From Aquila chrysaetos chrysaetos (taxonomy: Eukaryota; Chordata; Aves; Accipitriformes; Accipitridae): a stretch of 64,000 bases of DNA. A model generated the notes under the pieces. It ran no database searches. It was not told where the DNA came from and saw only the letters and a list, made by a program, of their open reading frames with translations. The stretch spans positions 62,001-126,000 of the forward strand of contig NW_024470387.1 of NCBI RefSeq assembly GCF_900496995.4. Direction: 5' to 3'. Positions 27,792 to 39,600 of the stretch are shown here, piece by piece (position 1 is the first letter of the stretch; each line of letters starts with the position of its first letter). A program made the translations under genes and the position numbers.

Positions 27792-28460
27792 ATGGTGGAG
27801 TACCGGATCCGGCCGTACCGCGAGGAAGACTACGAGGCGGTGCGGGAGGTCTTCGCCACCGGCATGAGCGAGTACGCGCCGGCGCTGTGCCTGCACGTGC
27901 TGCGGCAGCCCTGGGCGCTGCTGGCGCTGGGCTGCACCTTCTGCCTGCTGCTAGCCAGTGCCCGCTCCCTGCTGCTGCCCGTCCTGGCCCTCACCCTGCT
28001 GCTGGCCCTGGCCCGGCACCTCCTGGGCTGCGCCTGGAGCACCTACATCGACCGCTGCCTCGGGGACGACCTGCGGGACATCGGGGCCGCCTACGCCGAA
28101 AGCGCCGGCGCCCGGTTCTGGGTGGCCGAGGCGGACGAGAGGGTGGTGGGCACGGTGGGCGTGCGACCGGCCGACGACGGTGCCGACGGGGAGCTGGCAT
28201 TGAAAAGGATGTCGGTGCGGAAGGATTACCGGGGCCTGGGCATCGCCACGGCGCTGGGTCGCACCGCGCTGGCCTTCGCGCGGCAGCGCGGCTGCAGGGC
28301 CGTGGTGCTCAACACGCTGATGCTGCAGCACGAGGCTCGCGCCCTTTACGAGCGCCTGGGCTTCCGCCGGCACCGCCGCTATGTCCTGCCCACCGCCTAC
28401 GGCCGCCTGGTTAACTGCACCATCACCACCTACCGCTACGACCTGTCCGGCACGCCCTGA
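27792..28460 (+). CDS. NAT8/camello-type N-acetyltransferase, copy 1 (222 aa)
   Basis: Coding region in one exon, starting MVEYRIRPYREEDYEAVREV. Residues about 36-78 are hydrophobic (ALLALGCTFCLLLASARSLL and following), the membrane anchor typical of this ER/Golgi family; the acetyl-CoA binding GNAT core follows, with KRMSVRKDYRGLGIATAL carrying the RGxGxA loop and LYERLGFRRHRRY near the end. NAT8 enzymes acetylate cysteine S-conjugates or, in relatives, lysines of ER cargo; which reaction applies here cannot be told. The ATG lies 9 bases after a splice acceptor (CACCCCAG), so a 5' untranslated exon upstream is likely. AATAAA lies at 29,003. A paralogue follows at 31,213. Confidence 0.88.
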   Translation: MVEYRIRPYREEDYEAVREVFATGMSEYAPALCLHVLRQPWALLALGCTFCLLLASARSLLLPVLALTLLLALARHLLGCAWSTYIDRCLGDDLRDIGAAYAESAGARFWVAEADERVVGTVGVRPADDGADGELALKRMSVRKDYRGLGIATALGRTALAFARQRGCRAVVLNTLMLQHEARALYERLGFRRHRRYVLPTAYGRLVNCTITTYRYDLSGTP

Positions 28461-30600
28461 GCCTCGCCGCAGCCCCGGGGACGGTGGGCATCGTGCCCCG
28501 GCACCATCACGGCCAAGCGTGCTGCCCACGTGGGGCCGAGGGGCACGGGGGGAGCCCGTGCCCGGAGCCCCACTGCGCTGGCTGCGCCGTGGGCCACTGC
28601 TCTTGACCATGTCTGCCGGACACGGCGCTGCCGTGGGGCGCTGGGTCCCCCCCCGGCTCCGGCTCGTGCCTTGCCATGGAGCCGCACGGGCATTGCTTCT
28701 CAGGGAGTGTGCTGCACGCCGGCACAGGGGTGGCATGGGGGGGTAGGGACCCTTGTGCCATGCGCGGTGGGGGGTCTGCGGGGCGTAGAGGAGGGGCTGG
28801 GACAGCTGCCCCCACCCTGCCAGGGGGTGCCTTGCTGCTCCCCACCGAGCCCTTCCCGGCTGTGCCTTGCCTGGCCCCGATACCTCCGTGTCCCCTGGGG
28901 GGCATGTGGCTGCCCAAGGGAGACCCCCTGGCCATGTGCCCCCTCATCCTGGCTGCTGCACGGTGCCTGCGGGTCAGGCGCCGCCCCTGTACAGGCTGGA
29001 GAAATAAAGGACTGTCCACAGCGCTGGGCTGGGTCATTCTTCCTGCACTGGCAGAGGGTCCTGGGGTGGCTGCCCCGGTGGGATGATGGGGGTCCCCAGC
29101 ACTGCAAGTGTGCCCGTGGCATCCCCATGGGAAGGGTCCAGCACGGAGCTGGGGCGGACAGCAGCAAACTGGACCCACGGGGCATCACCATAAGCCCACG
29201 GGGACAGCCCAGACCCACTCTGCCAGCGGGGCTCCCTGGGCAGGGGACGGTGGTCAGCCGGTCGCTGGCCAGTCTTCCAGGGTGAGGACACCCACTCCTG
29301 GGGTCTGTCTGTCCTCGAGGGCTGCTTGTACCCCCACCTTGGACCCCAATGACCTTCACTCGAGGGATGAAAGGTGACTTAGCCATAAAACGAGCCCCAG
29401 CCCCGCTGGCAGGGAGCCTGGCAGCACCGGGCACTGCTCCTGCCTGCGGTTTTGTCCGAGCAAAGTTCCCGGTGGGTCTGAGCTGGGTGAGTTCTGTAGG
29501 GCTCAGCCCCCTTGCTAAAAGGGGAGTTTGCGGCTGGGGGCTACAGCAGCCCTCGGGGGCTGGTAAAGGGGTTAAATGTGCCTGGACCCCCCCCCCCTCC
29601 CAGCCTCCAGCGAGGCTTCCCTCACCATGGGGGTCCAGTGCCAAAGCATCTCTCCATTTGGCAGGGATGGGGGTCGCGGGCGGTGGCGGGGGATGGGCTC
29701 TGCCCGTCCCCCGCCACCGCCCGTGACCCCCATCCCCGCACAGAAGCGCCCCCCCCCTCATTCACCCAGCCAAGGCTGAGCGTAACCCAATAACCTTCTC
29801 AAGAATCGGTTTATGGCAGCATCCCGGCATTAGCGGGCGCAGCGCTTCCCCTTCGGCGCCTGCGCTTGCCACGTCCCCAGAGCCGCCGTCAGTCCGGGTA
29901 AGGGCCGAGCTGGGGGTACAGCCCGGTGCTGTCACCGGACCCCCCCCTGAAGCTGGCTGAGACACTCCCCCCCCGCCCCTTCCCCAAGGGTTGCAGAACG
30001 ATGGGCTGGAAGCAGCCGGCATCTTTCTGCAGCAGCGGCAGAAGCCGCCAGCACAGGCCAGTGTCAGGGCTGCAGGAAGCAAAGGCCCCCACCCCGTGCA
30101 AGGGTGGTTGCCGGACCCCCAGGTTCTGGCGAGGGACCCCCCCCCCCGTTTGCCTGGGGGACCTGCACAGCTGCGGTCCCCGGTTTAAGGAGCGACAGAG
30201 CCAGTAACAGCAGGCGGTGGGGGACTGGGAGTCTGCCAAGGGGGGGGGGGATGTGGCGTGCCGGGACCTTGAAGTGGGGGGGCTGAGGTCACACTCCCCC
30301 TTAGCTCCCAATAACGGGGCCAGTGCAGACCCCCACGGGGTTTTCGGCTGCTAGGGGCCCCCAACCCCTTCCCTGGGACAGGGGATGCTGTCCCTGCTGG
30401 GGGTCCCCATGCCCAGGGTGGCTCAGCCCCCCCAATCCGAGCAGGGCCACAAGCCCACGGCATATCCCGAGCAACCCCTGGGGGTTTCTGTGCCTGTCCC
30501 CCCCCCCCCCCGCCGTGTTCCTTTGCCCTCGTCCTGCCACAGCACCATGGGGCAAAGGACAGGCATGCAGGCAGCTGCCCGCCTCTGCCCAGGTTTCGTC
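28461..30600. other. Between the two NAT8-like genes
   Basis: The stretch to 29,003 is the 3' UTR of copy 1 (AATAAA at 29,003-29,008). The rest holds no recognisable gene; its one notable structure is the inverted repeat at 29,664-29,736. A GCAGGTGAGT donor at about 30,636 probably ends an untranslated first exon of copy 2. Confidence 0.45.
29664..29736. repeat. Near-perfect inverted repeat, 30-bp arms
   Basis: The left arm (29,664-29,693) begins GGGATGGGGGTCGCGGG and the right arm (29,707-29,736) is its reverse complement at 29 of 30 positions. A 13-base loop separates them. The GC-rich arms would make a very stable hairpin in RNA or a cruciform in DNA. Confidence 0.95.
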
Positions 30601-31212
30601 CTGCTGCGGCTCCTGGGCGGCTGGCACCGCTGCAGGTGAGTGCCGGGGTCCCGGGGCTGCTCGGGAAACAGGAGGGGCAGGCACCCCCAGATCCTCCTGG
30701 TCTTCCCTTCGTGTGTCCCCCCCCAGGTCCTGCTGCCCCCTCCCGCATGTCCCAGCCTGAACCCGCTCCCTGCAGCCTGGGGTGGGTGGGATGAATCTCT
30801 GAGGCCCCATCAAGGGGGAGACGGGACCCCCCCCCCAGCCCACTTCACCCCTGCCTTCACAGAGACCCCCTTCCCCGTGCGGGACCGGCCCCCGGCACGG
30901 CCTCGGGAAACAGGGAAATCTGGGATGAGACGGGTGATGCTTGGAGGGGGTTCATGGGATCCCCAAGGGGGAAGAGGAGTGGGGCAGGGAGGGTGGGCAG
31001 GGACCCCACAAGGGGCCAGGGTGCCCAGACGCCCGCCCCAGGCAAGGCTGGTGATGGTGATTTTTAGTGAGAAGGGGGTAATTATGCCAGCGGGGCGATG
31101 CAGACTGCAGGCTGGTGTCCCGGCGATGGGGTCTGGGGATACTCTGGGGGTCCCCGTCCGAGGCGGGCACTGCCCTGACACCCCCGTGCCATGCCACAGG
31201 TGCTGGCAGCCC

Positions 31213-31899
31213 ATGGCGTCCTACCGCATCCGACAGTACCGGGACCAGGACTACGATGCCGTGCGGACCCTCTTCGCCCGCGGCATCTTGGAGCACGCGC
31301 CGGCCGGCTACCGCCATTTCCTGCGCTCGGCGTGGGCGCAATTGGGGCTGCTGGTCTTCTTCGTGGCGGTGCGGGCAGCTGCCGGCTACTGGGTGCTGGG
31401 GCTGGGGGCCATGGCGCTGGTGCTGGCGGCCACCTGGCTCCTGGTCCGCTCCTTCAGCACCTCTTATGTGCGCCAGGCGCTGAGCACCGACCTCTGCGAC
31501 ATCACCGCCAGCTACCTGTGGGCACCCGACTCCTGCTTCTGGGTGGCGGAGGCCGGGGGGTCCGTGGTGGGCATGGTGGCCGTGGCACCGCCGCAGGATC
31601 CGGCTGAGAGAGGGGTGGCCCTGGAACTGAAGCGAATGTCGGTCAGCAAGGACTACCGGGGTCGGGGCGTCTCCAAAGCGCTCTGTGGCGAGGTGCTGCG
31701 CTTTGCCCGGGCACGGGGGTACGGGGCGGTGGTCCTCTCCACCTCCATGGTGCAGGTGGCGGCCCAGCGGCTCTATGAGGGCCAGGGCTTCAAGAAGGTG
31801 GGTGCTTTCAGCCCCTCGCTGCTCGGCAGCCTGCTCTGCTTCCAGATCTTCCACTACCGCTGCGACCTGCCCGGCCGCACCGCAGCCCCGCCACGTTAG
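31213..31899 (+). CDS. NAT8/camello-type N-acetyltransferase, copy 2 (228 aa)
   Basis: One coding exon starting MASYRIRQYRDQDYDAVRTL, clearly parallel to copy 1. A long hydrophobic stretch (about residues 40-78, including LGLLVFFVAVRAAAGYWVLG) anchors it in the membrane. The GNAT core has LKRMSVSKDYRGRGVSKAL with the RGxGxS/A acetyl-CoA loop and RLYEGQGFKKV. The ATG lies 13 bases after a splice acceptor (CCACAG at about 31,199), so the 5' UTR is spliced, probably from a donor near 30,636. AATAAA lies at 32,250. Together with copy 1 it is a tandem pair; divergence in the linker and tail shows that the duplication is not recent. Confidence 0.87.
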   Translation: MASYRIRQYRDQDYDAVRTLFARGILEHAPAGYRHFLRSAWAQLGLLVFFVAVRAAAGYWVLGLGAMALVLAATWLLVRSFSTSYVRQALSTDLCDITASYLWAPDSCFWVAEAGGSVVGMVAVAPPQDPAERGVALELKRMSVSKDYRGRGVSKALCGEVLRFARARGYGAVVLSTSMVQVAAQRLYEGQGFKKVGAFSPSLLGSLLCFQIFHYRCDLPGRTAAPPR

Positions 31900-31904
31900 G
31901 CACT

Positions 31905-32165
31905 GCCGCAGTACCCCGACCCCAGCATGTGAGCCACCGCCACGGCACACCCGACCCCAGCCCCGGCACGTGAGGTACTGCCGCGGCACTCCTGACAGTG
32001 GTCCTGGCACACTAGGCACCACTGGAGCATCCCCACCCCCGGCACGCAAGGCACCACTGCAGCATCCCCAGCCCCGGCACGCAAGGCACCATTGCAGCAT
32101 CCCCGGCCCCGGCATGCGAGGCACCGCCACGGCACACCTGACCCCGGCACGCTAGGCACGGCTGC
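31905..32165. repeat. 34-bp minisatellite in the 3' UTR of NAT8 copy 2
   Basis: About seven units based on CCCCGGCACGCAAGGCACCA and CTGCAGCATCCC begin just after the stop codon and end before the poly(A) signal at 32,250, so they should be transcribed. Confidence 0.82.
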
Positions 32166-32680
32166 GGCACCTGCATGGGGTGGGCAATGGGGGACGGAGG
32201 CTGTGCCTGGCCAGGCTGCCAGAGCCTTTCCTAGTTTTCTAGCAGTGAGAAATAAAGAGACACCTGTGGGAAAGCCGTGTGGGGTGCGTACGTGGGTACG
32301 CGTGTTGCGTGCATGTGTGTGCAAGTCTGCGTGTTGCCTGTGCGGCGCGCATGTGGCCGCCGGCAGGGCTGTGCGCACGTGGCCGTGCATGCAAATTTGC
32401 ATACATGCATGTGTCTGCGTGTCTGCACACCCACGTGCGTGCATGTGTGCCTGTGTGTGCCTGTGCCTCCGTGCATGCCTGCACACGACTGCTGGCCTCC
32501 CGGTCCCCTTGCCTGGCCGCGGGGCTGTGAATAACCCGGGCAGGGATTCGGGGGCAATGCCTGCCGGATCGGCAGTGCCTGCTCTGCCAGTGGGAAGGGC
32601 CCAGGGCCGTCCCGGCGCTGTCCCAGAGGCATCCTGGGGGACACCTCTGTTGTCCCACGAGCGGGGTTCCATATTCGGTG

Positions 32681-33212
32681 TGCAATAAGCCAATCTTACA
32701 CACAGAGCCGAGATATTTCTTTTATTTCATGTTTGCACAGAGGTGGGTGCCAGGTGGTGACTCCGCAGAGCTAGCACACCACACCGAAGAACACAACATC
32801 TTTATCCTGTTACACCATTAGTAAAAACCCGCCTAAATTTATGCTCCTTGGTTAGTAATCACCACCCCCTCTGTTATTGGTTAGTTACATTTAAGTTAGT
32901 CTTGCTTGCTGTGTAAATTGGCATGCACGCTCCTTATGGGGGGGATGGCAGGGGGGAAGTCTTCTTGGTCTGGATTTGAGTTGGTGGTCGCAATCTCCCC
33001 TGCCACCTTTACCTCTCCCCCCCCAGTTCATGTTTCTATGGCAATCGCTCGGCTTTCGGTGCTTTTTGGGGCAGGATGTTCCCTTTTCATCAGTCTTTAG
33101 CTCCTTCTCCGAGGGTATAGTCCTTGGCAAAGCATGCCTTGTTTGCACAAAGTAACCCAGCCAACACGATGAAGCTAGTGTTTAATGTGACACCCTAAAT
33201 CGAGCCGTGTCA
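32681..33212 (-). mobile_element. Probable solo LTR, minus strand
   Basis: An AT-richer block lies in GC-rich surroundings. On the minus strand it begins near TGACACGGCTCGATTTAGGG, has AATAAA at about 32,718-32,723 and ends near TAAGATTGGCTTATTGCACA. The TG/CA ends and the late poly(A) signal fit an ERV LTR. I found no convincing target duplication, so the borders are approximate. No internal region is seen. Confidence 0.55.
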
Positions 33213-33475
33213 CTACGACCGAGGCGTTAACCAACACGTGGCTTTAACTATTCTGCACCTCGGGGGGGCAGGGGACATCTTGGGGGGGCAAGGGGACACC
33301 ATGGGGGACAGGGACATCCCGGCTGCCCAAGGGCAGGAGGACCCCCGTGCTGGGGACAGGAGGGACCAGGGACCCCCGGGGTGCTGGGGGGGGTGTGGGT
33401 GTCACCCAGGGATGGCGGCAGGGGACACCCCGGGGACAAGGGGGGACCTCGGGGCTCGGCAGCAGGCGAACGGCC

Positions 33476-33590
33476 GTGCCCTCACTCAAGATGGCGGCGG
33501 CGCCGACCCGCCGTGCCCTCACTCAAGATGGCGGCGGTTCCCCGCCCTCTCCGCCGCCTTTCCCCGTGCCCTCACTCAAGATGGCGGCGG
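33476..33590 (+). promoter_or_regulatory. VPS16 promoter: three tandem YY1 cassettes
   Basis: The phrase GTGCCCTCACTCAAGATGGC followed by GGCGG occurs three times, at 33,476, 33,513 and 33,566. Each contains AAGATGGCGGC, the YY1 consensus. The cassettes lie 105-220 bp upstream of the VPS16 ATG in a GC-rich island and probably set the start site of this TATA-less gene. Confidence 0.72.
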
Positions 33591-33694
33591 CCGAGACGGC
33601 GTCGTGGCAGGGTGGGGCGGGCGGGCGGAAGCGCAGGTAGGGGCCGCGCCGCCGGTAGCGCCTGTCCCGGCCCGGCCCCGCACGGCCCGACACC

Positions 33695-36600
33695 ATGGAC
33701 TGTTACACGGCCAACTGGAACCCGCTGGGCGAGGAGGCCTTCTACCGGTGAGGGGGGGCCTGGGCCCGGTACCGGTATCGGTGAGAGGCGGCCCCTCCCC
33801 GTCCCTGGGGCCGGCCAGGGGGCTGCTCGGGGAGGTCTCAGGGCTGGTCATGGGTCTTGGGGCTGGCCGAGGGGGTCCCGGGGCGGCCATGGGTTTTGGG
33901 GCTGGCTGGGGGGGGTCCCGGGGCCGGCTGGGGGGTGGGCGCTGTCCCTAGTCCCCTATCCCTCGGTCTGCTGCCTGTCTATCCATCCGTCTGTCCATCT
34001 GTCTGTCGTCTGCAGTAAGTTCGAGCTGTACACCATGGAGTGGAGCCTGAAGGAGGACCTGCGGGACTGCCTGGTGGCGGCCGCCCCGTACGGGGGGCCC
34101 ATAGGTAAGGGCTGGGACCCCCGGGGACCCCACGCTGGGGCAGGAGCGCCCCAGGCACACGGGACAGGGGCTGTCCTGCACCCCCAGCAGTGATGGCAGA
34201 GGGGCCGCAGCTTGGACAGACTGTCCCATCCCTCCCACAGCTCTGCTGAAGAACAACGCCCGGAAGGAGAAATCCCCCGGCATCCGCCCGCTGCTGGAGA
34301 TCTACTCGGCCTCGGGGCTTCTCCTGGCCAGCATCCCGGTGAGCTGGCCTGGGGTCGGCCACCTCCTCCTTTAAGCTGTGTTCCGGGTGCTCCTTGGAGG
34401 TCTGTGATGTGCCAGGGAGCTTAGGATAGTCCTAGCTGCCCCTTGGGGAACGCCAGAGGCTGTAGCTCTCTGCCCCTCGCAGTGATAAGCCCACGGGCAG
34501 AAGGACCGTGGAAGGGCTCACCGGTGGCACCAAAGGCTGGGTTACCAGCTGGGTGTTGTAGGTGAATCACTGGGCTGCGAGACCGGCAGTCACCTCTGCC
34601 TGTGCCGCTCGCTTGTGTGCCCTTGGGCAGCTCCTCTGGTCTCTCCGTGGGGAAACTGGATGCTACCACGTGTCCTCAACACCTTAAGCTCTCGGAACAA
34701 GGGCTCTGTGCAGCTCCCGCACCCCGTGAAAGCTTTGGAGAAGCTGCTCAGAAGTGATGGTGTGTGTAGAGGGTGGAGCAGGGGAGCTGTAGGGAGAAGG
34801 AGGCTGCCCAGCCCTGGCAGAAGAGGTCAGGGTGGGGACAGGAGCCGCAGGGTTGGTGCCACAGGAGCATCCTCCCTTCCCCGCGATTTGGGTCTGGGGC
34901 GGACGCAGGGCAGTGAGGACATGGAGGGACGGGGAAAGCTGCCACAACCACAGGGCCCTGCAGAACCAGGGGTGTCAGACCTCCGGATGCCCAACCGTGG
35001 CCGTTGGCTTCATGTATGTCTCCTGGAGGGACATCTCTGGGGCTGGGCTGGCCGGGAGGCAGGCAGCCCCGTGGTACACACACATATCTCCTGCCCACAG
35101 TGGAAGAGCGGCCAGCTGGTGCAGCTGGGCTGGACAGCCAGTGAGGACCTCCTGTGCATCCAGGAGGATGGCACTGTTCTCGTCTACAACCTCTTCTGCG
35201 AGTTCAAGCGCCACTTCAGCATGGGCAACGTGAGTGAGGCAGGATGGGGAGCTCAAGAGATGCCCAGGGTTGGGTTTGTGCAACAAAGAAGTGAAATGTT
35301 GCAAGGCTTCCCTGAGTGCTTCCCCAGCCCCATGAGGCACAGCGAGGCTCCTGGGGCCGGAATGATCCCCTCTTCACTGCAGGAGCAAGGCTTGTCTGAG
35401 CTGGAACATGTACCAGCAGTGCAGTACAGGGCTGGGCTCACTCCTCCCCGGGGTGGTTTTGTTCCCAGAGCAGCAGCAGCGTGGTGCTGAGCCCCGGCTG
35501 CTCCGGCCCGGGCCCAGCTCTCTCTCCGGTGCAGGAGGTGCTGCAGAACCATGTGCTGGAGGCGAAGGTCTTCCACACAGAGTACGGCACCGGCGTGGCC
35601 ATCCTCACTGGTGCGCACCGTTTCTCCCTGACCACCAACATTGACGACCTGAAGCTGCGCAGGATGCCTGAGGTTCCTGGTGCGTCCCCTCCCTGCTGCC
35701 CCCGCTCCGGCCAGGTGCTGGGGCCTGACGCTGGTTCCTGGCAGGTCTGCAGAAGCCGCCCTCCTGCTGGGCCGTGCTGTCCCAGGACAGAGTCACCATC
35801 ATCCTGCTGGCAGTCGGACAGGACCTCTACCTCCTGGACAACACCTCCTGCTCTGTGGTGGTGAGTGAGCCGTGGCGGGTGTCCGTGGGGAGCAGGGTGG
35901 TCTGCAGCCCCCTGCACTTGCTGGCAGGTCCTTCCTCCTGCTGTCCCACGGGTGGATGTGTACAGCAGGGACATCTGGCTGCATCCTGGCCAGGGGCAAA
36001 GGGGTGAGGGTTGGGCGGGTGCAGGGAAGGGACACCCCCGCTCTGACCAGTCCTCAGCACCTTACGCAGCATCGGTGCTGGCGTGTGGCACATCCCATGT
36101 CCCCAGGTGTGACCCTCATCCTTTCCCTGTCCCAGACCCCTCCTGGCATGAGCCCCTCTGCCGGTGCCTATCTGCAGATGGCCGTGTCCTTCAACTACCG
36201 CTGCCTGGCACTCTTCACCGATACTGGCTACGTCTGGATGGGGTTGGCCACGCTGAAGGTGAGCATCTCCCTTCCCTCCTCGTAGTGGGGCATTAGGGTG
36301 TCAGCCCACCCCTCCTCTCCCAGTCTGGCAGACAGATCCAGCAGTGTGGGGTGTCCATTTCCTCGGGGTCCCCATGGACTTGGGGCTGCAGGATGGGCTC
36401 GCTGCTATCCGCAGGCATCTGCACTCCTGGCATCGGGAGATCCACCCTCTTTTGTTCTTCACCTGATTTTATCCCTTACTCCCACTTTTTCTATTTCTGC
36501 ACCCATCTTTTTGCTGGCCTTGCACCTCCCTTTCTCTGTCCAAACTCCCCCCAGATCAACAGCCCACCACTAATTACTTTTTCCCCACTGGTCACAGTTC

Positions 36601-39600
36601 TGCTACATCCATACCCAAACTTGCTGGTCCTAGTACCATTTCCTGGGCAGTCTCATCCTTATCACCACTGCAGGTGTGGTCACTTCAGCATAGGGCCCTT
36701 GCTTGAGAGTCATGATTCCGCCTTGCAAATTCCCCCACGCTGTGGGGCTCATGCTGGTGAGGTGCTGTTTTCCTTCCATGCCCTCTGAGACCAATCCTTC
36801 TCCTTTCATCATTGTTTGCTTACCAGACGTCGGTTGAGCATGAGCAGTTTTTTGCATTATGTGCAGGCAGGCTGCGTGCTGCAGCAATTGAGGAATGTTT
36901 TTCACACTCGGTTTAAGTGCTCATGCAGCACCCTCGCCCCTTCGGCTGTGTCAGCTGCAGCCCTGGCTGCCTCCAGAGCTAAAGACAGGGCCGGGTGCTC
37001 CGGCAGGACCTGCTCGCAGTGCAGCACCCATGCTCCCGGTGCCCACTGCAGCCTGGGCTGTGCTGTTTGCCCCCCCCAGCAGCTCCCCTCAGCACATGGC
37101 CCTGGTGCACGCGTGATGCCACCCGTCCCTGCGCTGCCGTCCCCCTGACCCAGCTCTCTCCCGCCGCAGGAGAAGCTCTGCGAGTTCAACAGCAGCATCC
37201 GATCTCCACCCAAGCAGATGGTTTGGTGAGTGGTCTCCCCGCCGGCCCGCTCTGCCTCTGGCTGTGCCCACCCATGCTCCTCCGGTACCCCAAGCCTTTG
37301 CAGGGGTCCACTTGGCTCTGCGGCCACCCTCTGCCTCCCTGGGGCAAGTAAGACCCTCTCACGTCCCCGCTCCAGGCATGGGGGGCTGCAGCAGCGCTGG
37401 GGTTAAGCCAGGGCTCCCTGGCAGGTGCATGCGTCCCCGGAGCCGGCAGCGTGCCGTGGTGGTGGCCTGGGACCGGCAGCTGATGGTGGTGGGGAACTCC
37501 ACGGAGTGCATCCAGTATCCTTTGGGGAAGAGGGACCTGCATCGTTTCCGAAGGCCAGCCCAAACTGCGGGCCTCCGCGAGCCCTCCTTGGGTCACTGCC
37601 TTCTCTGTCACAGACACTGGTGTCCCTGGAGGCCCCCTTGGTGTCAGCAGCCTCCCAGGATGGTCAGAGGAGATTGACCTTGTTCTCTCCTCTGCAGTTC
37701 TGCCACGATCTCCCCTGCCCCACCACAGCCAGTCTGGTTCTGTACAGCAGCGAAAGCCCCTCCTGTCTTCCCCCCCTGGCCTCTGTTGCCTTTCTCCAAG
37801 CCTCCCTGCTGAGCGGAATCTGCTCCCCCTCGGCTCCGAGAGCAGAGCTGGAGCTGGGAGCCACCAAATCCCCCGTGGCTGGGAGCGTTGGTCCTGCCGA
37901 GGTCCAGTCCCGATTCCCCGAGGGCAAAGGCTGTCATGGGTGCGGGGATTCCTGTCCTTCCAAAGTGCTGATCCCATGCCCCGCTGCCTCTCCATGGAAA
38001 GGGGGTTCATGAGCCACAGCCCCATGGGGACGGGGGCTCTGGGGGGTCATTCCATGGCATTGCTGGGGCTGGACTGGCCCTCGGCAGGGTTGGGCTGCAC
38101 CCAGAGCCGCTTTCCTCCTGCGAGGCCTTAGCGGGGAGCGCAGATTTGTCCTGGATGAGGACTCCTACCTAGTGCCCGAGCTGGATGGGGTCCGGATCTT
38201 GTCTCGCACCTCCCATGAGTTCCTGCACGAGATCCCAGGTGAGATGGCACCGAGCAGCGAGGCTGAGTGGGACCCCCCCGCGACTGGGCAGGCAGGTCTC
38301 TCCTGCACTGCTTGGCGGCCAGGATGCGGCCGGTGACTGTGGCCAGCTCTGAGTGCGGGGGTCCAGCCTGCCCAGCCCTTTCTGGAGGCTCAGGAGGTGC
38401 TGAAAGCCCCACGGCAGAGTAGAGCCATGCCCTGAGCCCCACCAGCCATCCATTGCAGGGCTCTGAACCCAGTCCCTCGCCTGGCCCTAGGTTCCTTCCT
38501 TTCCCAGCACCGTGCCAGTTCTGGTCCCCTCCTTTGCCAGCTCTGTCGAGCCCCTGTGTCCTGAGCAGGGCCCTGCAGGCTGCCACCTCCCCCTCCTGCT
38601 GCTAGAAGCCCTGGGCTTTGAGCTGAGGCCAGGCACAACTCAGCACTCTGTTGCTCACCTCCCGCACTGCTGCCACCCTTGTGCTTCCAGAGCGGAGGTG
38701 CCCGGGAACTGCTGTGGCTCTGGGGGGGATAGTAGCTCCTCAGGATCCTGTGTGTCCTGGCAGCTGCCCCTGCCTCTGTCTTTTGGACCCTTGGGTTGGT
38801 GTTTACTGAGGGCTGGAAGAGCAGTCCCGAGCTGTCCATCGCTGCGGCTCTGCCCAGCTCCTCGGGCCGGCAGTGGCCATGCTACCATCCCAATGAAGGA
38901 TGGTGCCGGCATGGGCCCTCCTGGGGTCCTGAGCTGCAGGCAGAGGTGGTGGGGGAGCAGGGTGCAGTGGGTGCAGGTGACGCTCCTGGGCTGAGGCATC
39001 CTCTCACATGTTTTTTTTTCCCCCCGATCCCATCTCTGCAGAGGCCAGCCAGGAGATCTTCAAGATCGCCTCCATGGCCCCAGGGGCACTTCTGCTGGAG
39101 GCACAGAAGGAGTACGAGGTACGGCCCGCTGCCCCGCTCCGGGTCCTGCCTGCCCCAAGGAGGTTGGGGTGGCTCCAGTGCAAACCGCTGCCAGTGTTAT
39201 CCCATGGTGATGGGAAGGGGGAGATCCTGGAGGTCCCTGCCAGGGCCAAGGTGCCAGGGCAAGGGCTCCCTTGGCCCCCGGTCCCAGGGGTGCTGGGGCT
39301 CCCAGAGCTCACCCTGACAAGTGAACAGCCTGAAACTCACCCCATGGGCCATGCTCCCCTGCAGAAGGAGAGCCAGAAAGCAGACGAATACCTGCGGGAG
39401 ATCAAGGACCAGAAGCTGCTCCCGGAGGCGGTGAGCCAGTGCATTGAGGCAGCCGGCTACGAGCACGAGCCAGACACCCAGAAGTCGCTGCTGAGGGTGA
39501 GTGAGGCAAAGGGAGGCTTTTGGCTGCGGCTGAAGATGTCTCTCTCCCGGGTTGCGGTCACGCTGTGGCCGACAGCCCCAGCACTGGATGCCTCTTGCAG

